Of a stretch of 64,000 nt of DNA, positions 40,117 through 47,609 are shown piece by piece. Origin of the DNA: JACSRF01 sp964504445 (GTDB lineage Bacteria > Chloroflexota > Anaerolineae > Promineifilales > Promineifilaceae); assembly GCA_964504445.1 (NCBI GenBank), contig CAZDEO010000015.1, positions 15,470 through 79,469 on the forward strand, given 5' to 3'. The notes under the pieces are model-generated. The model searched no databases and was not told where the DNA came from. It saw only the letters and a list, made by a program, of their open reading frames with translations. The first letter of the stretch is position 1. Each line of letters opens with the position of its first letter. Position numbers and translations under genes: made by a program.

Positions 40117-42730
40117 AGAATTAATCCAGATTTTTGCCGAATGTGCCGAAGCCATCGAACAGAATCGTCTCACAGTGGACGACTGTCTGGAAAAATACCC
40201 GCAACATCGGGCTGAACTTGCTGATCTTTTACAGGTGTCGATGCAGGCACGAGCTGTGCCTACGGCCGTCCCCACCGACGAGTTTCGTCAGGTGGCCAGA
40301 TCGCGCCTATTGGCTCAACTGCCGCCGCGTGCTGCGGCTGCTGATGGCAAAGTGGTTCCCTCCGTGCTGGCCAGCGGCACGGTTGTTGCTCAACGTCTGC
40401 AAAGCTTGTGGCAGACGTGGGCGCAGCGCTGGCCGTGGCCTGTACGGCCGTCTTTGGCTATGGGTGGCGTGTTCTTGTTAGTTTTTCTGCTGTTTATAGG
40501 TTTGTGGCTGCGGCCGTTTGGTGATGAAACAAATCTAGCACAGAACAATCGGCCCGCCTCCGTTTCTGATGACAATGACGACAATGACAACGAGAACGCC
40601 GAGGAATCGGCAGAGAGAACTCCGTTGGCAGCTGCAATAGATGCCATTCTTGGAAATGATAATGAGGAGCAAGAGGAAAATGAGGAGAATGAGTCGGTAG
40701 TAGCAGAAGCTCCAACCCCAGATGGCACCTTTTCCACCTTTATTCCGGTCATAACCAATCCGCTGATTCTCAATGCCCAAACTGCGGCCGTGGAAGTCGA
40801 TCAGGGCGTTGTTGAGGTGCAAAGTGAGGACGGCACGTGGACAGCCGTAAACCGCGTCACAACCGCCAAGGCTGGCCAGCGCGTCCGCACGGGAGACTAT
40901 TCCGGTGCGACGATTCAATTTTATGATGGCAGCCAGGCCAACTTGGGGCCAAATACCGAACTCTCGTTGGACGAGGTAGATGCCCAACTGCCGGAAGAAG
41001 GTTTCCGCACGGTGGTCATGACCCAATGGCTGGGAGAGAGCGAGCACGATGTTGCTTTCCGTGGTGATTCCGGCTCGCGCTATGAAGTAATGACCCCCAA
41101 CGGTTCCGGCCGGGCGCGGGGCACATCCTTCCAGGTTCTAGTTACGGCTAACTTGCTCACCCAGGTTATCGTCACGGAAGGCCGAGTGGATGTTACCAAC
41201 CTGAACGTGACCGTCATCGTTATTGCCGGGCAAACCAGCCTCATCCCCCCAGAGCATCCCCCCAGCGAGCCGCACTTCATCGTTTCTGGCGAGGGAGAAG
41301 TAACGGCCGTTGGTGAAACCTGGACCATCGGCGGGCAGACATTCACCACCACGGACAGCACCATCATTGTGGGCAATCCGCAGATTGGCGACATCGTTTC
41401 TGTTTCTGGTTATTTGTTGCCGGATGGCACCCTGGTGGCCACACACATCATCCTGCGCCACCATGCGCCTATGAGCCGTTTCACGCTCACTGGGGAGGTA
41501 GAAAGTATCGGCGATGATGAATGGGTGATTGCCGGTCAGATGATTGCGGTTGATGTGGATACGGCCGTAGACGAAACCATCGTAGTCAGCGATATTGCCC
41601 GTGTTCACGGCCTCGTCCTGGCCGACGGCACACTCCTGGCCAGACGGATTGACCGGGTAGACGACGTGCATCCCTTTGAATTCATTGGTGTAGTAGAGAG
41701 CATTGGCCCTGATAGCTGGATCGTTTCTGGGGTAAACATTGCCCTGGATGAAACCACGGAAATTAAAGATGAGATTATTGTTGGCGACGTGGTGAAAGTC
41801 GAAGGCGTCATTCTGGCGGACGACACCTGGCTGGCTGGCGAAATTAAGCTGGCAGATGAGGAAGCCCGCTTTGAGTTCACCGGGTCAGTTGATAACATCG
41901 ATCCGTGGGTCGTGGCTGGCATCCCCTTCGAGACAGATGAGTTCACCGAAATTGATGATGGCATTGAACCGGGTGAATTAGTCTATGTGGAAGGCCAGAT
42001 ATTGGCCGATGGCACATGGTTGGCCACGGAAATTCGGCTGTTGGCTGATGAAGATTTGACCTTCAACTTCATCGGTACGGTTGATAGTATCGATCCCTGG
42101 GTTATCAGCGGTCTGCCAATTGCAGTAGACGAAAATACGTTGATTGACGACGAAATCGAAATCGGCTCTCTCGTCCGGGTACGTGGCCTTATCCTGCCCA
42201 ACGGTGAATGGCTGGCCACCTTGATTGTGCGCCTGGACCGGGATGATGACCCTGTTGGCTGTTACAGCGTGACGACTGTGGTGGTAAGCATTAGCGGCAA
42301 CGTGATAACGCTCGAAGGACTGCCACCGGTTACGCTGGCTGATGACTTGGTTGTTACTGGAGACCTTGAGGTCGATGCGATCATCACGGTTAGCGTGTGT
42401 GCCCACCACGACGGGGCGATCATTATTGTGAGCATTGTGGTTATCCACACTGCACCCCCACCACCTCCACCACCGGCACCGACGCCACCACCTGGAACAA
42501 ATCCACCACCGCCAAGTGGTGGTGGTTCCTATGACATTTCTGGGAACAACGAGAACGTGACGCTCACGTGCAGTGGGCACACAGTGACGGTCAGGGGCAA
42601 CGATAATACTATCACGCTGCTGGGCAATTGTGGCAGTATCATCGTCCGGGGTAACAATAACACCATTTTCTATCAGGCGGCCGGATCGATTACCAATACA
42701 GGCAACAATAATTCTATTCAGCAGCGATAA
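40103..42730 (+). CDS. FecR / five-repeat DUF5666 / DUF3060 surface protein
   Basis: An 875-residue protein: helical cytoplasmic N-terminus (1-60), membrane helix (about 122-140), acidic low-complexity linker (DDNDDNDNENAEES), FecR domain (about 215-320), five successive DUF5666 repeats of about 64 residues (FxxxGxVxSI...W.I.G...ALADGTWLA), a Pro-rich hinge and a C-terminal DUF3060 beta-helix-like domain (GNNENVTL, RGNDNTI, RGNNNTIF). The N-terminus may bind the sigma factor encoded upstream; the outside repeats would sense or anchor. AGGGGGA lies 6 bases before the ATG. A terminator follows. Confidence 0.85.
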   Translation: MTMNEELIQIFAECAEAIEQNRLTVDDCLEKYPQHRAELADLLQVSMQARAVPTAVPTDEFRQVARSRLLAQLPPRAAAADGKVVPSVLASGTVVAQRLQSLWQTWAQRWPWPVRPSLAMGGVFLLVFLLFIGLWLRPFGDETNLAQNNRPASVSDDNDDNDNENAEESAERTPLAAAIDAILGNDNEEQEENEENESVVAEAPTPDGTFSTFIPVITNPLILNAQTAAVEVDQGVVEVQSEDGTWTAVNRVTTAKAGQRVRTGDYSGATIQFYDGSQANLGPNTELSLDEVDAQLPEEGFRTVVMTQWLGESEHDVAFRGDSGSRYEVMTPNGSGRARGTSFQVLVTANLLTQVIVTEGRVDVTNLNVTVIVIAGQTSLIPPEHPPSEPHFIVSGEGEVTAVGETWTIGGQTFTTTDSTIIVGNPQIGDIVSVSGYLLPDGTLVATHIILRHHAPMSRFTLTGEVESIGDDEWVIAGQMIAVDVDTAVDETIVVSDIARVHGLVLADGTLLARRIDRVDDVHPFEFIGVVESIGPDSWIVSGVNIALDETTEIKDEIIVGDVVKVEGVILADDTWLAGEIKLADEEARFEFTGSVDNIDPWVVAGIPFETDEFTEIDDGIEPGELVYVEGQILADGTWLATEIRLLADEDLTFNFIGTVDSIDPWVISGLPIAVDENTLIDDEIEIGSLVRVRGLILPNGEWLATLIVRLDRDDDPVGCYSVTTVVVSISGNVITLEGLPPVTLADDLVVTGDLEVDAIITVSVCAHHDGAIIIVSIVVIHTAPPPPPPPAPTPPPGTNPPPPSGGGSYDISGNNENVTLTCSGHTVTVRGNDNTITLLGNCGSIIVRGNNNTIFYQAAGSITNTGNNNSIQQR

Positions 42731-42797
42731 TACCACCGCTAGAAAGCTTCTCAGACGACGTTGGGGCTTCTGACTAAAATGTGGCGCTAGAATGTGG

Positions 42798-42826
42798 CTG
42801 AGCCTGGAGAGTTCCTCCAGGCTCAG
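42798..42826. terminator. Terminator after FecR/DUF5666 gene
   Basis: CTGAGCCTGGAG-AGTTC-CTCCAGGCTCAG, a perfect 12-bp stem, is followed by TGGCTTTTTA. It lies between convergent genes. Confidence 0.85.
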
Positions 42827-42893
42827 TGGCTTTTTAGGGTATGCTGTTGCTTGTGTTCTTAGCGTATGTTTCTGCGGCGATATGCACGGTACC

Positions 42894-44045
42894 CTATTCG
42901 TGAACTGCAATGCGTTGTTTATAATTTGTTAATGGCCGCGGCACTGGTTCATGATGCCGTGTCAACTCATGAGCCGCTTCCGACCGTTCCAGCCAGGGAT
43001 CTACATGCACAATCGCTTCCGACAAAGTCGGCAGTTCGTGAAACAGTTCATGGCGTACTTGCTCCGCAATGTCATGGCTCTCCAGGGTTGTCAGGTGAGG
43101 ATCAACGGCAATATGCACTTCGGCCTGGAGGCGATGCCCCATCCAGCGCATCCGTAGGCGGCATACTTCCTTCACACCGGGCTGAATGTTGATAACAGCT
43201 TCAGCCTGATCCATGTACTCCGGTTCGATAGCGTCCATCAGGCGATACCACATCGTCACGATGGCATCTTTGGTAATAAAGAGGATAGTAATGCCAATTA
43301 GAATGCCGATGATCGGGTCTAGAATGGGGAATCCCAACCAGGTACCGCCGGCAGCCAATAACACAGCCAGTGAAGTCAAGCTGTCAGTGCGAGCATGGAG
43401 ACCATCAGCGACCAGAGCCGCCGAGCCGATTTTGCGTCCAGTGCGGATTTGTAGCAAGGCGACCGCTTCATTGCCCAGAAAGCCGATAATCGCCGCTGCA
43501 GCGACCCAGCTCAGGTTGCTGATCGGATCCGGGTTGATGAATTTCTGGATGGATTCATAAAAAATTACTCCGGCGCTGACGGCGATGGAGAGAACAATGA
43601 AAATGCCGGCCACATCCTCCGCTTTGCCAAAGCCATAGGTGTAACGGCGGGTGGCCGCCCACCGTGCTAGGTAGAAGGCGATCAGCAACGGCACGGAGTT
43701 CAGGCCGTCGCCTATGTTATGCACTGTGTCGGCAAATAGCGCCACGCTGCCACTGAACGCGACAATAATAATCTGCAGCACTGAAGTGATGGTTAGCGCG
43801 GCTAAAGCCAGCCAGACGGTGCGTATACCTTCCTGGTTATCTATAAATGCCTGATCGGAAACCAATTCGCCATGTTGGTGGCTGTGCCCATGCAGGTGAA
43901 ATATCGTGCTGATCCAGCCCCAAACACCATTGCCATGATGATGGTTATGCCCATCACTATGGGCATGGTCGTGAGGATTGGGGTGTTCATGATCATGAAG
44001 GTGGGAATGATTATGGTGTTCATCGAGGTGATGATGCTTTGACAT
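42894..44045 (-). CDS. Cation diffusion facilitator (CzcD-like zinc exporter)
   Basis: A 383-residue CDF transporter. The N-terminus is extremely His-rich (HHHLDEHHNHSHLHDHEH and more). Six helices follow with the metal-site motifs HTVHNIGDG in helix 2 and DGLHARTDSL in helix 5, then the cytoplasmic metallochaperone-like domain. It exports Zn(II) or similar ions in exchange for protons. The SmtB/CzrA-type repressor gene precedes it by 11 bases on the same strand, forming a zinc-resistance operon. Confidence 0.94.
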   Translation of the reverse strand: MSKHHHLDEHHNHSHLHDHEHPNPHDHAHSDGHNHHHGNGVWGWISTIFHLHGHSHQHGELVSDQAFIDNQEGIRTVWLALAALTITSVLQIIIVAFSGSVALFADTVHNIGDGLNSVPLLIAFYLARWAATRRYTYGFGKAEDVAGIFIVLSIAVSAGVIFYESIQKFINPDPISNLSWVAAAAIIGFLGNEAVALLQIRTGRKIGSAALVADGLHARTDSLTSLAVLLAAGGTWLGFPILDPIIGILIGITILFITKDAIVTMWYRLMDAIEPEYMDQAEAVINIQPGVKEVCRLRMRWMGHRLQAEVHIAVDPHLTTLESHDIAEQVRHELFHELPTLSEAIVHVDPWLERSEAAHELTRHHEPVPRPLTNYKQRIAVHE

Positions 44046-44056
44046 ATGTTGCTTCC

Positions 44057-44437
44057 TTATTTTTTAGTAAAATTTCTCAGATAATCGGGGTAAGGGTGGT
44101 CTGGCAGGTTCTGCCGCACATGATCTAGATGAAAGAGTGCCTCGCGGAACAAGGCTGCTACGTGGCTGTCATCAATCGAGTAGAAGATTTGGTTTCCCTC
44201 ACGCCGGGTGCGTACCAGCCGAATCGCCCGCAGTTTAGCCAGGTGATGGGATACGGCTGAAGCAGAAACTGCCACACACTCGCTCAACTCATTGACGCTG
44301 TACTCCTTTTCGGTCAACAGGTAAACTAACTGAGCTCGCGTGGAGTCGCTGAGTGCTTTAAACGTGGCCACAACATCGGCCAGAATTTCTTCGGGCAGAC
44401 CTTGAACCTGTTCTATGATTTGATGCTGCTGCGGCAT
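44057..44437 (-). CDS. ArsR/SmtB-family zinc-responsive repressor
   Basis: A 126-residue winged-helix repressor (YSVNELSECVAVSASAVSHHLAKL, RREGNQIFYSID). Helix 5 carries D-x-H-x10-H-x2-H (in DDSHVAALFREALFHLDH), exactly the zinc site of SmtB/CzrA; no ArsR-type helix-3 cysteine pair is present. It should leave its operator when zinc binds and so induce itself and the CDF exporter. A perfect operator lies 22 bases before its start. Confidence 0.93.
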   Translation of the reverse strand: MPQQHQIIEQVQGLPEEILADVVATFKALSDSTRAQLVYLLTEKEYSVNELSECVAVSASAVSHHLAKLRAIRLVRTRREGNQIFYSIDDSHVAALFREALFHLDHVRQNLPDHPYPDYLRNFTKK

Positions 44438-44458
44438 ATTTAAATTACTCTCTTTATG

Positions 44459-44484
44459 ATTATCTGAGTATGTACTCAGATAAT
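44459..44484. promoter_or_regulatory. 12-2-12 operator of SmtB/CzrA-type repressor
   Basis: Perfect arms ATTATCTGAGTA and TACTCAGATAAT separated by TG, the 12-2-12 geometry of ArsR/SmtB sites, 22 bases before the repressor start. Confidence 0.88.
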
Positions 44485-44913
44485 AAGCTTATATCATTCG
44501 TCCGCTTCTAGCAACGAGAAATGTTCTTATCTATGGGAGAATTCTGTTATTTGGAAGTTTGAATAGTGAGGAATCGACTTTGGCCTACCGTGTTAGCTCT
44601 TGCACAATTACAGACGAAAAGCGGAAGCACCCTTAGGGTTGCTTGGCAGGCTTTTTCTGTGAGTACCCACCTCTGGTGATAAACTTAATTTATCGGATTG
44701 CTACCTTCTTAGCGGACATTTACGGACGTTTCTGGGAGATACCCTTCTCACATCTCAAGGAAATGAAATCTTGGCTAAGCTTTCAGCAACCCATCATGAG
44801 GAACTACGGCGTATTGGGCCACAGTTGCACCTGCTGCTAGAACAACTGACGGCGGAAGAGTCATAACATACTTAGAAGATTTTTTCTGGAACTCTGTTTC
44901 CTTAAAAAATAAT
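44485..44913. other. Region without a clear gene; possible gene remnant
   Basis: A plus-strand frame is open from 44663 to the TAA at 44866 and reads like protein (GHLRTFLGDTLLTSQGNE, LRRIGPQLHLLLEQL), but it has no ATG or GTG start. It may be the 3' remnant of a deleted gene. A different plus frame (44643-44840) looks spurious. Nothing else is seen. Confidence 0.35.
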
Positions 44914-45114
44914 TCATTCTAGATCAGTCTCTTCATCGCATAGCTTGCAATGTAACTCATAATCTAGAAATTGCTCCCTTCCTGCTTCTGTAAGCACCCA
45001 TGGTCGGCTGACCAATGGCGGATTATGGCGCACATGCTGCCGGTGGCCACAGGTCAGGATTGCCCGCCAATCTCCAATTTCGTCTTGTTCAAATCCGATG
45101 ATTTTTTGCTTCAC
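44914..45114 (-). CDS. DUF3565 family protein
   Basis: A 66-residue protein matching DUF3565: GFEQDEIGDWRAIL, CGHRQHVRHNPPL, RPWVLTEAGRE, and a closing CKLCDE. Two cysteine pairs and several histidines suggest a small zinc site. Its function is unknown. It lies eight bases downstream of the transporter gene on the same strand, as the last member of the molybdoenzyme cluster. Confidence 0.85.
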   Translation of the reverse strand: MKQKIIGFEQDEIGDWRAILTCGHRQHVRHNPPLVSRPWVLTEAGREQFLDYELHCKLCDEETDLE

Positions 45115-45121
45115 AGCATCC

Positions 45122-46192
45122 TTAACTTTGTTCAGCTGTGACAGTTCTAAAGTCAGTCAGATGAGCTAGGAGGCCGAGAAACGCACCTGTCCAGGCAATA
45201 AAAGCGATATAAACAAAGTAGCGGGGAATCACCATGAGAAAAGGCAAGTCTAACGCCTGCGACAAGCGAATGGTGCAGGCTGTGTACATGCCCAGGGGAA
45301 AGACCATGCCCCAATACTGTGGATCGTATGTCAGTGGATACCTTTTGTAGAGATGCCGCCACGCCCCCAAAATGAATAGCAGGGGAATCCACCAGGTGCC
45401 TGCGGCCCAAAAGAAAAGCGTAAAGCCCTTAAGAAATGGCTCGATCTCAGTCAGAAAGGACCAGTGGGCCGAATTTAAAATGAGCGTAGAGCCGGCCAGG
45501 GTGGTGATGGCCACGGCTCCCATGTTGATCCAGTAAGGTGGTGTCAGGGCGGCGCTGGTTAATTCCACAAAGGTGAAGCGGTAAAAAATGAGGGTGATAA
45601 TGCTCAGATAGAGCATACAGCCCAGCAAATACATGCAGAGGGTGAAGAAAAACCATGCTTCAGGTGGTGTTTGCATGGCGGCCAGCAGGAGTGTACCTAA
45701 AATGGAGACAGACTGGGTGGCTACGGTGGCGATCAGCCAGGCGCCATTAATGCCGGTTTCCAGAGTGGGTTTTTGCGGGCGGGTGGTAACGGCCGTAAAA
45801 AATGCATACATCACCACCAACCACAGGGCAATCCCCAACCCCCATAAACCCCAGGCCACAGCCCGGCTGCCGACAACCAGCAGCAGCTGCGTGCCCAACA
45901 CGCACGTTCCGGCAATTAGCGTAAAAAAGCCCGGCCCTCGCGCATGGCTTTTGACGTCCGTAATTACCCGCGAAAAATACACAAAAAGTCGCCAGAGCAT
46001 GAGCAGCCACAAAATAGCGTAGGCGATGATATTCACAACCAGCAAGGCCTGGGCAATGAAGACCATTTCCAGCAAAAAGGCGGCAATCGACACAATGCCC
46101 GTCGCCATGACCAGGGCAAAGTAACCGGGGAAAAGGTCGGCAGCGTTTTGGGCCAGATGACGGCGGCTGAGCAGGTGGCTAATCGAGGCCAT
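45122..46192 (-). CDS. TDT/SLAC1-family anion transporter (TehA-like)
   Basis: A 356-residue membrane protein with ten helices, of the tellurite-resistance/dicarboxylate (TDT) and SLAC1 channel family (LFPGYFALVMATGIVSIAA, ATQSVSILG, PYWINMGAVAITTLAG). Family members conduct small anions including nitrate, or move malate or sulfite. Lying downstream of a NasA-like molybdoenzyme, nitrate or nitrite is a plausible substrate, by inference. Its start overlaps the upstream small membrane gene by 14 bases. Confidence 0.87.
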   Translation of the reverse strand: MASISHLLSRRHLAQNAADLFPGYFALVMATGIVSIAAFLLEMVFIAQALLVVNIIAYAILWLLMLWRLFVYFSRVITDVKSHARGPGFFTLIAGTCVLGTQLLLVVGSRAVAWGLWGLGIALWLVVMYAFFTAVTTRPQKPTLETGINGAWLIATVATQSVSILGTLLLAAMQTPPEAWFFFTLCMYLLGCMLYLSIITLIFYRFTFVELTSAALTPPYWINMGAVAITTLAGSTLILNSAHWSFLTEIEPFLKGFTLFFWAAGTWWIPLLFILGAWRHLYKRYPLTYDPQYWGMVFPLGMYTACTIRLSQALDLPFLMVIPRYFVYIAFIAWTGAFLGLLAHLTDFRTVTAEQS

Positions 46193-46403
46193 ACAGGTAC
46201 CAGAGCAGGCCCACGTTCAGGCCCAGGCAAATCAGGCTGGCAATTGCGGCAGGCCACAAAATAGCCCTGTCACCGCCCAGAAAAGCATTCATCGTGGCGG
46301 TAAACAGCCACAGTTGTAAGATGATGATGATGACGACGATGAAAAGGATGCCGGAGGCAATAGTTAAGCGCTGGGAGCGGGCAAAGCGGGATTTTCGTCT
46401 CAT
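46179..46403 (-). CDS. Small two-helix membrane protein (DUF6755-like)
   Basis: A 74-residue protein with a basic N-terminus (RRKSRFARSQR) and two helices (LFIVVIIIILQLWLFT, IASLICLGLNVGLLWYLY). It resembles small proteins (DUF6755) seen with Rieske/molybdoenzyme clusters, an assignment from memory. The start overlaps the Rieske stop (ATGA) and the end overlaps the transporter gene. Confidence 0.7.
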   Translation of the reverse strand: MRRKSRFARSQRLTIASGILFIVVIIIILQLWLFTATMNAFLGGDRAILWPAAIASLICLGLNVGLLWYLYGLD

Positions 46404-46954
46404 ACGGTCCTCTTTTCAATGCCGGTGGCGACGACATTGCCATCTCGGACTTCCAACGCGACACGGGCCAACGGCCGTCGCGGTGGCCCGGCTAACGGCC
46501 GTCCCGTCAACAAATCAAAAATTCCTTCATGGCAGGGGCAGTGCAGCTCGCCTTCGGCCACGTGAGGAATGACCGGGCAGGTGAGGTGGGTACACTGCTG
46601 CTCGTAAGCCACAAACGTCTCTTCGTCCACGCGCACCAGCAGGCGTGCTGGACTGTCTTCCTCTGGATAGTGGAAGATGAGCGAACCGCCTACCGGCACA
46701 TCGTCTATGCGAGCGATCACTTTAGCTGCCGGAGCCGCCTCGCGCTGTTCGAGGAAGTCGGCAAAAAGGAACCAGAGCTGCCCGGCGCTAAAGGCTCCGC
46801 TGGTGAGCAGCAGGAATTTGATGAATTCTCGCCGCGTTAAATATTCATCCTGGGGCCAATCAATCGGGAAATCCTGACGCCAGCGTGGTTGGTCAGCCGG
46901 AGAACGGCCGTCCGGCGGCACCGTCAATTGATCATACTCATTATCCATACTCAA
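46400..46954 (-). CDS. Membrane-anchored Rieske [2Fe-2S] protein
   Basis: A 184-residue protein with a twin-arginine-like anchor (LTRREFIKFLLLTSGAFSAG) and a Rieske domain. The cluster ligands are CTHLTCP near residue 125 and CPCHEG near 146. It transfers electrons on the outer face of the membrane. It lies between the ferredoxin gene (7 bases upstream) and the small membrane protein (overlap), so it is part of the molybdoenzyme electron chain. Confidence 0.92.
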   Translation of the reverse strand: MSMDNEYDQLTVPPDGRSPADQPRWRQDFPIDWPQDEYLTRREFIKFLLLTSGAFSAGQLWFLFADFLEQREAAPAAKVIARIDDVPVGGSLIFHYPEEDSPARLLVRVDEETFVAYEQQCTHLTCPVIPHVAEGELHCPCHEGIFDLLTGRPLAGPPRRPLARVALEVRDGNVVATGIEKRTV

Positions 46955-46961
46955 TCCTCCC

Positions 46962-47609
46962 TTATGCTTCTACAAACATATTTGCCAGCAGAACATCTTC
47001 CACAGGAGCCATTGTTTGCGGTGCTGGCGTCTGGTGCAGCGAGGCAGCCACGTCTACCAGGTTCACTGGTGTTTCGCGGGGCACCATCATGCTTACTTTC
47101 GTCGTCACCGTTTGGCTGCCAAACTGAAAGCTGTTCACCGGTCGGGAACGGGGTCTCAGCCGCTCAATCTCTTCCCGCGTGCCGTAAAATAATGCCTGGC
47201 TGGGGCAAACCGAGGCGCACATTGGCTTTAGCCCAACTGAAGTGCGGTCGTAGCACATGTCACACTTCATCATCAGGTTCATGCCGTTGTTCATTTTGGG
47301 CACGCCAAAGGGGCAGGCCAACACGCAGTTGTTGCAGGCGATGCAGCGCGGTTTGCGCGCCGTCTGTACCACGCCGTCGGCGGTGCGTTTGATGGCATCG
47401 GCCGGACATACCTCGGCGCAGGTGGGCGAATCGCAGTGCATGCAGATGACCGGCACCGTCTGTGGCGAGCTGTTGCGGTCCACATAATCCAGCTGGATCA
47501 TCGATTGGCCTTTGTGCGTGTCACACTCCGTGCACGCTTGCACACATGCCTGGCAGCCAATACAGCGGCTGGGATCGATAAAAAATTCCATTTCGGCTGG
47601 TTTAGGCAT
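46962..47609 (-). CDS. Four-cluster 4Fe-4S ferredoxin subunit
   Basis: A 215-residue iron-sulfur protein of the NrfC/DmsB/HybA type. Four cysteine groups are visible: CIGCQACVQACTEC, CMHCDSPTCAEVCP, CIACNNCVLACP and CDMCYDRT...CASVCP. It has no signal peptide, so it is cytoplasmic and connects the catalytic subunit to the membrane partner. The start overlaps the molybdoenzyme stop by eight bases. Confidence 0.93.
   Translation of the reverse strand: MPKPAEMEFFIDPSRCIGCQACVQACTECDTHKGQSMIQLDYVDRNSSPQTVPVICMHCDSPTCAEVCPADAIKRTADGVVQTARKPRCIACNNCVLACPFGVPKMNNGMNLMMKCDMCYDRTSVGLKPMCASVCPSQALFYGTREEIERLRPRSRPVNSFQFGSQTVTTKVSMMVPRETPVNLVDVAASLHQTPAPQTMAPVEDVLLANMFVEA

Noticed and set aside
41978..42910. 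310-residue minus-strand frame
   Set aside because: It is a shadow of the DUF5666 repeats; the repeat structure makes the complementary strand open too.
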